Source: Acanthamoeba sp. SK_2022b
Lineage: Eukaryota > Discosea > Longamoebia > Acanthamoebidae
Assembly (NCBI GenBank): GCA_027943245.1
Contig: JANDJZ010001767.1
Coordinates: 1-39,904 of the forward strand
Reading direction: 5' to 3'
Length of the DNA stretch: 39,904 bases
Both the position numbers and the translations under genes were made by a program. Under the pieces are notes generated by a model. It was given only the letters and a program-made list of their open reading frames with translations. It ran no database searches and was not told the DNA's origin. Below are positions 1 to 7,416 of this stretch, one piece after another. How positions within the stretch are numbered: position 1 is the first letter of the stretch; every line of letters begins with the position of its first letter.

Positions 1-814
1 AAGGACGCTCGGTGGTGTACAGCGTTTTACGGCCAAACTCGACGGCGATCTGCGGCGCGTAACCGTTCAGGTTCGACAGCAGCGTGACCTTGATGCACTG
101 CATCATCTTGACGTTTTCGGCGCTCTTCTGGCGCAGCAACGTGGCCAGCGGCGAGATAAAGCCGTAGGCCAGCAAAATGCCGAGGAAAGTACCGACCATG
201 GCGTTAGCGATCAGCGCGCCCAGTTCCGCTGCCGGCCGATCGGCCGAAGCCAGGGCGTGCACCACCCCCATCACCGCCGCGACGATACCGAACGCAGGCA
301 AGGAGTCGCCCACCATCGCCAGGCTGCCGGCGGGCACTTCACTTTCCTGTTCGTAGGTTTCGATCTCTTCGTCCATCAGCGCTTCGATCTCGAACGCATT
401 CATATTGCCGCTCACCATCAGCCGTAAATAGTCGGTAATGAACTCCACCAGGGTGTTATCGGCAAGGATGCGCGGATAATTAGAGAAAATTTCACTTTCT
501 TGCGGATTATCGATGTCGAACTCGAGCGACAGCATGCCTTGCTGACGCGATTTGGCCAGCAGGCGGAACAACAGCGCCATCAGATCCATGTACAGATCTT
601 TGTTGTATTTGGAACGGCGCATCAGCCGCGGCAGCGCGCGCAGCGTAGCCTTGATCGCCTTGCCGTTGTTGCCGACGATGAAAGCGCCGACCCCCGCCCC
701 GCCGATAATCAGAAACTCCGCCGGTTGATATAACGCACCGAGATGACCGCCCACGATCAGGTAGCCGCCAAACACCGCACCCAATACCACGAGATAACCC
801 AAAATAACTAGCAC
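1..814 (-). CDS. motA: Flagellar motor stator protein MotA (partial, C-terminus cut by window edge)
   Basis: MotA pairs with MotB in the inner membrane to form the proton-driven stator that turns the flagellum. About 271 N-terminal residues are present and read on the minus strand to the window edge. The residues known to matter in E. coli MotA fall at the same numbers when the GTG at 814 is used: Arg90, Glu98, Pro173 and Pro222. An ATG six bases upstream (820) directly abuts the AAGGA ribosome site, whereas the GTG is spaced six bases from it, so the GTG is preferred. It lies downstream of flhDC on the same strand, as in E. coli. I saw no obvious sigma-28 promoter between flhC and motA. The identification is by residue-level recognition and is secure; only the last two dozen or so residues are missing. 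Confidence 0.96.
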   Translation of the reverse strand, partial: MLVILGYLVVLGAVFGGYLIVGGHLGALYQPAEFLIIGGAGVGAFIVGNNGKAIKATLRALPRLMRRSKYNKDLYMDLMALLFRLLAKSRQQGMLSLEFDIDNPQESEIFSNYPRILADNTLVEFITDYLRLMVSGNMNAFEIEALMDEEIETYEQESEVPAGSLAMVGDSLPAFGIVAAVMGVVHALASADRPAAELGALIANAMVGTFLGILLAYGFISPLATLLRQKSAENVKMMQCIKVTLLSNLNGYAPQIAVEFGRKTLYTTERP

Positions 815-892
815 ACGCATTCCTTAAATTAACAATGTGGATGGAAGGTGGGGCAAACGCGCCCTGGCGCGACAGACCAGGCTGCGTGTCTG

Positions 893-910
893 GGGGCGGC
901 ATGCCGCCCC
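893..910. repeat. 18-bp perfect palindrome between flhC and motA
   Basis: The half-site GGGGCGGCA is followed by its exact reverse complement, centred on CATG. There is no T-run on either side, so it is not a standard terminator. Its form, GGGGC-two purines-CATG-two pyrimidines-GCCCC, is shared with the palindrome at 10434-10457. The function is unknown; it could be a dispersed intergenic repeat, an mRNA-protecting hairpin or a protein-binding site. Confidence 0.8.
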
Positions 911-931
911 TGCGTATCACACGTCGGTATT

Positions 932-952
932 CATTGCCGAGAGCCGGCAATG
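932..952 (-). other. Hairpin just downstream of flhC
   Basis: An 8-bp perfect stem (CATTGCCG with CGGCAATG) encloses a five-base loop, starting eight bases after the flhC stop codon. No T-run follows on the minus strand, so it more likely protects the 3' end of the flhDC message or forms part of a weak terminator with the palindrome at 893-910. This is structure seen in the sequence; the role is inferred. Confidence 0.6.
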
Positions 953-959
953 TGGCGGC

Positions 960-1544
960 TCAAATGGCGCGTTTGACCTGCTCGTCCAGCAGTTGAGGAA
1001 TAATATCGGCCAGTTGCGGCGAAAGTTTACGTCTTTTTACGGCGCGGGATGGGGGTTGGCATAAACTGCAGATGAAACCGTTCAGCGGCTGGTGCGCGTG
1101 GGTGATAAATGCGCCGCCACAGCAGCTGCAGGCGGAAAGCTGCAGCATGCCGCTGTCGACGAAACGCACCAGCGTCCAGGCTCGGGTCAGCGCCAGCAGC
1201 GGCGCATCGCCGGCCTGCTGGGGGCACTGCTCCAGATAGAGGCGATAGGCTTTAATCACCGCTTCCACCCCGCTGCACTGCCCGCTTTTCATCAGAAACA
1301 GGTAGGCGTTGTAAAACATCGACGAGTGAATATTCTGTTCCCAGGTCATAAACCAGTCGGTTGAGAACGGCAACATCCCTTTTGGCGGCGGGCTACCGCG
1401 CAACTCCTTATAAAGTTTAATCAAGCGCCCGCGGCTGAGCTGGGTTTCGCTCTCCAGCATCTGCAAACGGGCTCCCAGTGAAATCAGCTCCATGGCGAGC
1501 TGAATGTCCTTGGCTTCTTGAACAATACTTTTCTCAACCATCAT
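960..1544 (-). CDS. flhC: Flagellar transcriptional activator FlhC
   Basis: FlhC forms the FlhD4C2 complex with FlhD, which activates the class II flagellar genes. The 194-residue product matches enterobacterial FlhC nearly throughout. It shows the four-cysteine zinc site near residues 139-162 (CSCC followed by CSLC) and the basic tail after it. The start codon overlaps the flhD stop by one base (TGATG), implying translational coupling. A second ATG follows immediately at 1541 and corresponds to the E. coli start, so the start may be one codon later. In Serratia the same complex is known to influence swarming and secreted enzymes; that is family knowledge, not seen here. Confidence 0.97.
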   Translation of the reverse strand: MMVEKSIVQEAKDIQLAMELISLGARLQMLESETQLSRGRLIKLYKELRGSPPPKGMLPFSTDWFMTWEQNIHSSMFYNAYLFLMKSGQCSGVEAVIKAYRLYLEQCPQQAGDAPLLALTRAWTLVRFVDSGMLQLSACSCCGGAFITHAHQPLNGFICSLCQPPSRAVKRRKLSPQLADIIPQLLDEQVKRAI

Positions 1545-1903
1545 CAGGCTCTTTTCTTCGTCGGGCTAGCGTCTTTACTCGATAGCTCTTGCAGTAAATG
1601 GCTTGATAGCAAAATGCCGGTATGGATTTGTTGCAGATCGTCGACGCGCGACTCTTTGGTCAGGCGTTCGATGGTCTGGTGATCGTTAAAGCGGAAGTGG
1701 CAAACCAGCTGGTTGGTCTCGGCCAGTTTGACCATTTGCGGTAAAGTCAGCTGCGCCAACGCGTCGGCCATGGTTTCATCGATACCAAGGCGGAACATCG
1801 CGGACGCTTTTTCATCGTTGATCAAACGCTGTGCTAAAAGTAAATATGACAAATTGATGTCATAAATATGCTTAAGTAATTCAGACGTACCCATATTCCC
1901 CAT
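1544..1903 (-). CDS. flhD: Flagellar transcriptional activator FlhD
   Basis: FlhD is the partner of FlhC and the first gene of the master flagellar operon. The 119-residue product has the helical N-terminal half ([20 protein letters not shown]) and the conserved [12 protein letters not shown] segment of the family. The start is uncertain by three codons: ATG at 1903 gives MGNM, while ATG at 1894 corresponds to the shorter E. coli protein; neither has an ideally spaced Shine-Dalgarno. The gene is preceded by a long regulatory region with CRP-like and RcsAB-like sites and is coupled to flhC by a one-base overlap. Confidence 0.97.
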   Translation of the reverse strand: MGNMGTSELLKHIYDINLSYLLLAQRLINDEKASAMFRLGIDETMADALAQLTLPQMVKLAETNQLVCHFRFNDHQTIERLTKESRVDDLQQIHTGILLSSHLLQELSSKDASPTKKRA

Positions 1904-2138
1904 CCCGACAGACTATGTTTAAAAACATACGCTGGGTGATAAATTTTATCGCCCGTGACCTGGGTTGTTTCCCAAAGTTGGCAAATTAATCTCTCAAAAA
2001 CGACTGCTATAATTTTCGCCAATCGCTAAATTCGACCACTGTTCAGTATTTGCTACGAGCGTAAACCAACGTGTATGGATGTACAGCATTCTGCTTCGAT
2101 AGTGTTTAGTCACCATGAAACTATTTTTACAAATTTAA

Positions 2139-2152
2139 TAAGATTATCCCTA
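2139..2152 (-). promoter_or_regulatory. RcsAB-box-like operator of flhDC
   Basis: The 14 bases TAAGATTATCCCTA match 12 of 14 positions of the RcsAB box as I recall it (TAAGAATATTCCTA). In E. coli this box sits just after the flhDC transcription start and mediates repression by the Rcs envelope-stress system. Together with the CRP site centred at 2228.5, a start near 2157 would put CRP at about -71.5 and this box at about +5 to +18, the E. coli geometry. A weak -10 (TAGAGT, 2168 down to 2163, minus strand) fits that start. The start site itself is inferred. Confidence 0.6.
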
Positions 2153-2220
2153 AAGCAGCGCAACTCTACCCCCGAACCATTAGCACACACAATGTAAGTG
2201 AGAGGCAATTTTAAATACAA

Positions 2221-2236
2221 TGTGACATAGATCACA
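2221..2236 (-). promoter_or_regulatory. CRP-binding site for flhDC
   Basis: The site has a perfect TGTGA-N6-TCACA core with AT-rich flanks, the consensus for cAMP-CRP. It lies about 320 bases upstream of the flhD start codon. E. coli flhDC is activated by CRP from a site at -71.5, so the same role is inferred here, with a transcription start near 2157 on the minus strand. Confidence 0.8.
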
Positions 2237-3050
2237 AAAATAAAAAATATTTAAGCCAAATACCCCCAAATACGCACATTTATTGACCACCATTTTGCTC
2301 ACAAAACAGACACAGGTAAAAAAACGTCTTAAAAACAATGTTTATCAGCCAAAAAATTATCTTTTTTAGATCAATTCGAACAAAAGCATCACCAAACCAA
2401 AATAACAGAACAAAAATCTGCATGTAGCCGACAAACTCAGCATAAATAACCAGTTAAGCCGCTAAAAAATATCCAAGTTGAAAAATAACCTCTGTAAACT
2501 ATAAGGTTATTAGCTATCAGATTTGACTTAAGCCCCCCGCTTGAGGCTGTTCTAATTTTCAACATCAGGTGATTAAGGCTTATCAATGATTCGCTGGCGT
2601 AGTGAACAAGCAAACAGACGTAACGATATGTTTCCGTATCAGCACGGCGAAAGAATGGTCTTTTTACGTTAAATCACCCCTAAAACGGCATATCGGCAGC
2701 ACACCCTAAAACTTTAATGCTTTTTTATTTCTTTTCTGTCGCCGTTATAATTATTCCGCAGGTGAATAGATTATTAACCCGCCCCCGTTTCCATCCTTTC
2801 ATTGCGATAAAATAAAACGCAGTTTTGTTTTACTCCCCCCAATCTTCAGCGTCAGGGAGGTGAAACCTCAACGCAAGCGGCAATGACAAACACCGCGTAA
2901 TGCCGTTGCGCCTCTTGGGGCGGGTGAAAAAAACGCCGCAAAAGCGACAGCGCGAACTGGCGCGCAGCAGGAACAGCGGCGCTTCTGCCGTCATCCGCGC
3001 AGCCTCGCCCTGAGACTTTCCCTATTTCTTCATTTATCAGCAGGATGAGA

Positions 3051-3079
3051 TTGCTGATGACGCACTTGCATATTATGAT
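3051..3079 (+). promoter_or_regulatory. Possible sigma-70 promoter upstream of the hha-like gene
   Basis: TTGCTG and TATGAT are separated by exactly 17 bases. The -10 is good and the -35 matches only three positions. It would give a leader of about 155 bases before the ATG at 3243. This is a pattern match only. Confidence 0.3.
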
Positions 3080-3242
3080 TTATCGAAGCGCCGCCGCAGG
3101 CGACGCCTCATTATTACCCAGTGCAATTTATCTACTTGAAATGATTTTTGTCAGGTCGTACATCACTGCCTCGGCGGCGTCGCCGTGAGCCGCTGATGTG
3201 TTATTCACCCGGCTTTAACTATTAACAGGCTATATTTTAATC

Positions 3243-3458
3243 ATGACCGATACGCTCGAATATTTGCTGACATTCCGTAAATGCTCCTCTTTGGACAGCC
3301 TGGAAAAGGTGTACGACAAACTGAACTATTCCATTGAAAATGATACAGAAATAAGCAACATGTACCGCGCCGCCGACCACCGTCGCGCCGAGCTGGTTGC
3401 CGGTAAATTGTTCGATCTGGGCAAGGTGCCGAAAACGCTGTGGGCGCAGGTGCTTTAA
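3243..3458 (+). CDS. Hha/YmoA-family nucleoid-associated modulator
   Basis: This small protein (71 residues) belongs to the Hha/YmoA family, which lacks its own DNA-binding domain and binds the H-NS dimerisation region to strengthen silencing of AT-rich, horizontally acquired genes. Recognisable features are the N-terminal LxxRKC segment, the central charged helix and the signature AADHRRAEL at about residues 43-51, followed by [13 protein letters not shown] near the C-terminus. It stands alone between the flhDC control region and uspC with no operon partner. The position is suggestive because H-NS/Hha-type control affects flagella and T6SS in other enterobacteria, but a target here is inference. 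No exact gene symbol is assigned because several paralogues exist. Confidence 0.88.
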   Translation: MTDTLEYLLTFRKCSSLDSLEKVYDKLNYSIENDTEISNMYRAADHRRAELVAGKLFDLGKVPKTLWAQVL

Positions 3459-3655
3459 TTCAGCGAAATTACGTGCGGCAACGGTTTTATCTTTTATTGC
3501 TATATAACCGGGCAAACGCCGCTTTTATTGCCGCGCGTGATGCGAAACACATTTATTACGCCCATCAGGTTCTACCCTTTATCCGAGCGCAGCATGTTCT
3601 CTAAGGCCACCGACGCGGCAGCCTGAAACACGGCGGAAACAACAAGGAGTGGGAT

Positions 3656-4075
3656 ATGGGGTATCAAAACGTTCTGGTCACCGTCGCCGTCGCGCCTGAC
3701 AGCCACCGCCTGGTGGAAAAGGCCGTCTCTATCGTCCGCCCCTACGCCGGCAACATCACCCTGTTAAGCACCCTCGCCAACCCGGAAATGTACAACAATT
3801 TCGCCGGGCCGATGCTGGGCGATTTGCGCACGCTGATGGAGGAGGAAACCCGGCTGTTTATGGAAGAGCTGCGTCAACGCGCCGGTTACCCGATTGCTGA
3901 TATGCTGATCGTGCACGGCGAACTGGGTGACAGCCTGGAATACGCCAGCCGCAGCAGGCCGTTCGACCTGCTGCTGTGCGGCAATCACCGCGACGGCATG
4001 ATGAACAAAGTCTCCTGTTCCGCCGCCCGCTTCATCAATATCAGCCATATTGACGTACTGATCGTCCCGCTCTAA
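3656..4075 (+). CDS. uspC: Universal stress protein UspC
   Basis: This is a UspA-superfamily protein of 139 residues with the start MGYQNVLVTVAVAPDS, an alpha/beta Rossmann-like fold pattern and the hydrophobic C-terminal strand ending in DVLIVPL. In E. coli, uspC lies next to flhDC and is linked to stress survival and motility; the location here supports UspC over its paralogues. The ribosome site AAGGAG is well placed before the ATG. The ATP-binding glycine motif (GxxG plus S/T) is not clearly present, as in the UspA/C/D subclass. Confidence 0.9.
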   Translation: MGYQNVLVTVAVAPDSHRLVEKAVSIVRPYAGNITLLSTLANPEMYNNFAGPMLGDLRTLMEEETRLFMEELRQRAGYPIADMLIVHGELGDSLEYASRSRPFDLLLCGNHRDGMMNKVSCSAARFINISHIDVLIVPL

Positions 4076-4160
4076 GGCTAAGCACATTCGGTAACGTTGC
4101 CTTGCCGCCCCTGAACTAGGCTTAACGAACCTTGTTTGTCGCAATGCAAAGGAGCTCTCG

Positions 4161-5192
4161 ATGTCCCCTTCTCAACAGAACCGCCGCTTCCTGCTGGCCT
4201 CGCGCCCCCACGGCGAACCGACGGCGGCGAACTTTCGTCTCGACACCGTCCCCGTGCCGCAGCCCGACGCGGGACAGCTGTTGTTGCGTACCGTTTATCT
4301 GTCGCTGGATCCTTATATGCGCGGGCGCATGAGCGATGCCCCTTCTTATGCGCCGCCGGTCGAGATCGGTCAGGTGATGGTGGGTGGCACGGTCTCGCGC
4401 GTGGCGGTCTCACAGCATCCCGACTTCAACGTCGGCGATTGGGTGCTGGGTTATGACGGCTGGCAGGATTATGCCCTGTCCGACGGCAGCGGCCTGCGCA
4501 ACCTCGGCCCGCACCTGCCGCACCCTTCCCGCCTGCTGGGCGTGCTGGGCATGCCAGGGTTTACCGCTTACATGGGGTTACTCGATATCGGCCAACCGCA
4601 GGCGGGTGAAACGCTGGTGGTGGCCGCCGCCAGCGGGGCAGTCGGTTCGGTGGTCGGCCAAATCGGGAAGCTGAAAGGCTGCCGCGTTGTCGGCGTTGCC
4701 GGCGGAGCGGAAAAGTGCCGCTATGTGGTGGAAGAATTGGGTTTCGACGCCTGCATCGATCACCGCGCGCCCGACTTTGCCGAGCAATTGGCCGCTGCCT
4801 GCCCGCAGGGCATCGACATCTATTATGAAAACGTCGGCGGTGCGGTGTTCGACGCTGTGTTGCCGCTGTTGAACGCCAAAGCCCGCATTCCGGTCTGCGG
4901 CATCATTGCCCATTACAATGCCACCGGATTACCCGCCGGGCCGGACCGTTTGCCGCTGCTGGAGGGGCTGATCCTGCGTAAACGCATTCGTATGCAAGGC
5001 TTTATCATCTTCGACGACTACGGCTCTCGCTTTGATGAGTTCCTGCAACAGATGAGCAGTTGGGTCGAGCAGGGGAAAATCAAGTTCCGCGAGGACATCG
5101 TCGACGGGCTGGAACAGGCGCCGCAGGCGTTTATCGGTCTGCTGCAGGGCAAGAACTTCGGCAAACTGGTGATCCGCGTCGCCGACGAGTAA
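4161..5192 (+). CDS. curA: NADPH-dependent curcumin/alkenal reductase family protein (CurA)
   Basis: This 343-residue member of the zinc-free medium-chain dehydrogenase/reductase family closely matches E. coli CurA (YncB), which reduces conjugated double bonds of curcumin and related enones with NADPH. Visible features include the N-terminal RRFLLASRPHGEPTAANFRL block, the LDPYMRGRMSD motif near residue 50 and the cofactor-binding glycine motif AASGAVGSVVGQ near residues 155-166. The ribosome site AAGGAG at 4149-4154 supports this start. The gene is monocistronic and is followed immediately by a strong terminator shared with the convergent pcp. Confidence 0.92.
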   Translation: MSPSQQNRRFLLASRPHGEPTAANFRLDTVPVPQPDAGQLLLRTVYLSLDPYMRGRMSDAPSYAPPVEIGQVMVGGTVSRVAVSQHPDFNVGDWVLGYDGWQDYALSDGSGLRNLGPHLPHPSRLLGVLGMPGFTAYMGLLDIGQPQAGETLVVAAASGAVGSVVGQIGKLKGCRVVGVAGGAEKCRYVVEELGFDACIDHRAPDFAEQLAAACPQGIDIYYENVGGAVFDAVLPLLNAKARIPVCGIIAHYNATGLPAGPDRLPLLEGLILRKRIRMQGFIIFDDYGSRFDEFLQQMSSWVEQGKIKFREDIVDGLEQAPQAFIGLLQGKNFGKLVIRVADE

Positions 5193-5199
5193 CCGGTAA

Positions 5200-5228
5200 C
5201 AGGGCGTGGTACACCACGCCCTGCTTTT
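5200..5228 (+). terminator. Intrinsic terminator after curA
   Basis: A 10-bp perfect stem (CAGGGCGTGG with CCACGCCCTG) encloses a four-base loop and is followed by CTTTT. The T-run overlaps the stop codon of the convergent pcp gene. Confidence 0.85.
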
Positions 5229-5874
5229 AATGCACGGCACCGTCGCCGAATCGCGCATCCTCCTCTACCGTCAGCGTCACCTGCACGATAGTGCGCACCG
5301 CTTCCACCATCGTCGCCAGCGCCATACTCGGCTTGCCCGGATGCGCCGCCGCCAGCGTGTGGCTGTACGGAATATGCACGAATCCCCCCCTGACCTTCGC
5401 GTGCTGCGTCTCCAGATAGTGCCGCAGACCGTAAAAGATATGGTTGCAGTTATAAGTGCCTGCCGTATAAGACACCCCCGCCGGGATCCCCTGCCGGCGC
5501 AGCTGCTGCACCGCGGCTTTGACGGGCAGCGTACTGAAATAGCCCACTGGCCCGCCGGCGACGACCGGTACGTCGATCGGCTGCTTACCGGCATTGTCGG
5601 GAATGCGGGCATCGATCAGATTGATGGCCACCCGTTCCAGCGATATCTCGGCACGGCCCCCGGCCAGTCCCAGACAAATCACCGCCAGCGGCTGCAATGC
5701 CTCGATCGCAGCGATCAACTGCAGATTGGCCTGGCCCAATACGCAGGGCAGCTCGAGCACCGCGATCTCCGCGCCGGCGATCTGCTCACCGGCCAATGCC
5801 TGCGCGACCTGCCAGGAAGGGTTCACCGCGTCACCATCGAACGGCTCAATGCCGGTAACCAAGACTTTGTTCAT
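5227..5874 (-). CDS. pcp: Pyroglutamyl-peptidase I (Pcp)
   Basis: Pcp is a cytosolic cysteine peptidase (family C15) that removes N-terminal pyroglutamate from peptides. The expected catalytic triad is visible: Glu80 in the GLAGGRAEISLERVA segment, Cys143 in the TAGTYNCNH segment and His167 in GGFVHIPY. The length of 215 residues equals the usual enzyme. The frame is open further upstream, but AGGAG is five bases before the ATG at 5874, and the product then begins MNKVLVTGIEPFDG as expected. It is transcribed divergently from the LysR-type gene, a layout that often means the regulator controls the neighbour; that is inferred. Confidence 0.95.
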   Translation of the reverse strand: MNKVLVTGIEPFDGDAVNPSWQVAQALAGEQIAGAEIAVLELPCVLGQANLQLIAAIEALQPLAVICLGLAGGRAEISLERVAINLIDARIPDNAGKQPIDVPVVAGGPVGYFSTLPVKAAVQQLRRQGIPAGVSYTAGTYNCNHIFYGLRHYLETQHAKVRGGFVHIPYSHTLAAAHPGKPSMALATMVEAVRTIVQVTLTVEEDARFGDGAVH

Positions 5875-5971
5875 CATTTCTCCTGACTGAAGGCCAAATT
5901 CGTGTGCCACCAGCCTAAAGAACGCAGTATGATTCTGGAAATGGATTATCTGTATATAGAGTATTCATAAA

Positions 5972-6904
5972 ATGAATTTAGCCAACGTCGATCTCAACTT
6001 GCTGGTGGTGTTCGAGGCGTTGTATCAGACGCGCAACGTGACCGCCGCAGGCCGGCGTCTCAACCGCGCCCAGCCCTCCGTCAGCAATGCCTTGGCGCGG
6101 CTGCGCACGCTGCTGAACGATCCGCTGTTTGTTCGCAGTGGCGGCGGCATGGCGCCCACGCCGCGCGCCCATCAGCTTATGCCGCAGATACGGCAGGTGC
6201 TTGAACAGATCCACCTGGCATTGGCACCCCCTGCCCGTTTCGATCCGGCCACCGCCGGGCAACGGCGCTTTACGCTGGCGGCCGGCGACTATGCCGATAT
6301 CTTACTGTTGCCCGCCATCATCAGTCGATTGCGTCAGACAGCGCCCGGCATTGATATTCGCGTTTCGCGCTTGGATCGTCACAATATTTACCGGCAGCTG
6401 GATCGTGGCGAGGTGGACATCGCGCTGGGAGGGCATCTTTCCGGTACGGAAAGCCACTATGTGCGCACGTTGTTTGAAGAGCATCTGGTGTGCATCGCCA
6501 GCCGTTCGCACCCACAGCTGGCGGATGGCCGCTGGGATCTGGCGCGCTATCTCAGCCTGCCGCACGGGCTGTACGCACCGGCCGACGACGGCTCTGCCAG
6601 AGGATTAGTCGACCGTCGCCTGGCGGAAATCGGCGGCCAGCGGCGCGTCGCCGTAACCTTTTCGCATATTGTCGCTCTGCCGGCCGTGGTCGCCGGCAGC
6701 GATCTGATCGCCACCCTGGCCGCCAGCGTGGCTCTGCGCTTTTCCGATCCGCAACGCGTACGTTTTCTCCCGCTGCCCGACGAGTTGGCCATCGCCCCCT
6801 TTCCCATTGAACTGATCGCCGGCCGGCAGGCGCAACGCGACCCGGCCTTAATCTGGCTCTGCGAACTGATCGGCCAAATTCCCTTCGATTTCTGCCCGGC
6901 TTAA
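5972..6904 (+). CDS. LysR-type transcriptional regulator
   Basis: This 310-residue LysR-family protein has an N-terminal winged helix-turn-helix (about residues 5-65; NVTAAGRRLNRAQPSVSNAL, then LARLRTLLNDPLFVR) and a C-terminal ligand-sensing domain from about residue 90. The DNA-binding part resembles the NodD/LeuO-like branch. It is divergent from pcp with 97 bases between start codons, an AT-rich gap suited to autoregulation. It also sits next to the T6SS locus, so a role in T6SS control is possible but unsupported by a visible site. The ligand is unknown. Confidence 0.9.
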   Translation: MNLANVDLNLLVVFEALYQTRNVTAAGRRLNRAQPSVSNALARLRTLLNDPLFVRSGGGMAPTPRAHQLMPQIRQVLEQIHLALAPPARFDPATAGQRRFTLAAGDYADILLLPAIISRLRQTAPGIDIRVSRLDRHNIYRQLDRGEVDIALGGHLSGTESHYVRTLFEEHLVCIASRSHPQLADGRWDLARYLSLPHGLYAPADDGSARGLVDRRLAEIGGQRRVAVTFSHIVALPAVVAGSDLIATLAASVALRFSDPQRVRFLPLPDELAIAPFPIELIAGRQAQRDPALIWLCELIGQIPFDFCPA

Positions 6905-6947
6905 CGCCGGCACTCGCTGCATTTTCAATCGTTCAAACCCGCACCTC

Positions 6948-6971
6948 AGGCCCCGTCGCTGGGCCTTTTTT
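6948..6971 (+). terminator. Intrinsic terminator after the LysR gene
   Basis: The stem AGGCCC/GGGCCT with a seven-base loop is followed by six T residues (6966-6971), a textbook Rho-independent terminator. It separates the regulator transcript from the T6SS locus. Confidence 0.85.
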
Positions 6972-7416
6972 CGCCCACCAAATAGGAATCATCCGAATTA
7001 ACATTCGACAAATTTATATATTTGATCATCTTTAACTGGCAAATGGTAAGGATAAAAAACAGTCAGTGACTTTTTTTACGAAAAAAAAGAGTTGTTTTAT
7101 AAACACGTTGGTTTAAGTGTTACAGATTTACTTTTTGGTATTACCAATTTCCCAATAATTTGAGATAAAAAATGATCTGCTCGCATCTATATGTTTTAGA
7201 TAATAAAAATCAAGATCGTGAGCAAGTTAACGAATTGAGCATTGATCCACAAGGCTATTTTGCAAATGCAGAGCTCTATTGTAGACTGCACAAATCGTGC
7301 CTTTGTGTAAACTTTGTTAAATCTTTCGTCAGTTCCTGTCTCAATTCGTGACAGATACGCCATCGGGATCGCGCGTCAACTCTCGTGCGGTAGCTATGCC
7401 TAAACCGGGGAATAGT
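6972..7416 (+). promoter_or_regulatory. AT-rich control region of the T6SS locus
   Basis: About 445 bases of strongly AT-rich DNA between the LysR terminator and vgrG presumably hold the T6SS promoter and are a likely H-NS/Hha target by composition. A 13-bp inverted repeat (TTGGTA-T-TACCAA, 7135-7147) is a candidate operator. I found no convincing sigma-54 or clear sigma-70 promoter. A 59-codon reading frame (7172-7351) lies inside and is listed separately. Confidence 0.5.
7172..7351 (+). CDS. Candidate small ORF (59 residues) upstream of vgrG
   Basis: The frame runs from ATG 7172 to a TGA whose bases overlap an in-frame GTG start of vgrG at 7348 (GTGA). That junction would allow translational coupling. 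The predicted product begins MICSHLYVLDNKNQ and is cysteine-containing with no recognised domain. The ribosome site is weak and the AT-rich composition makes chance likely. It may be a leader peptide or nothing. Confidence 0.2.
   Translation: MICSHLYVLDNKNQDREQVNELSIDPQGYFANAELYCRLHKSCLCVNFVKSFVSSCLNS

Larger units (their letters stand above)
1904..3242. promoter_or_regulatory. Long AT-rich regulatory region upstream of flhDC
   Basis: This 1.34 kb has no long reading frame. The flhD-proximal part (to about 2520) is strongly AT-rich and holds the CRP and RcsAB-type sites listed separately. An 8-bp inverted repeat (AATAACCT at 2484-2491, AGGTTATT at 2504-2511) lies further out. From about 2860 to 3010 the DNA is more GC-rich and folds into an imperfect hairpin (2872-2910). 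Two very short candidate ORFs on the plus strand, 2586-2672 (28 codons, ATG) and 2924-3013 (29 codons, GTG), cannot be told from chance. Long flhDC control regions are typical of enterobacteria. Confidence 0.75.

Noticed and set aside
5206..5886. 226-codon plus-strand frame opposite pcp
   Set aside because: Pcp on the minus strand has its full catalytic triad; the plus frame is an artefact.
7030..7060. Sigma-54 promoter (TGGCA near 7037) upstream of vgrG
   Set aside because: The GG and GC elements do not have the required spacing and sequence.
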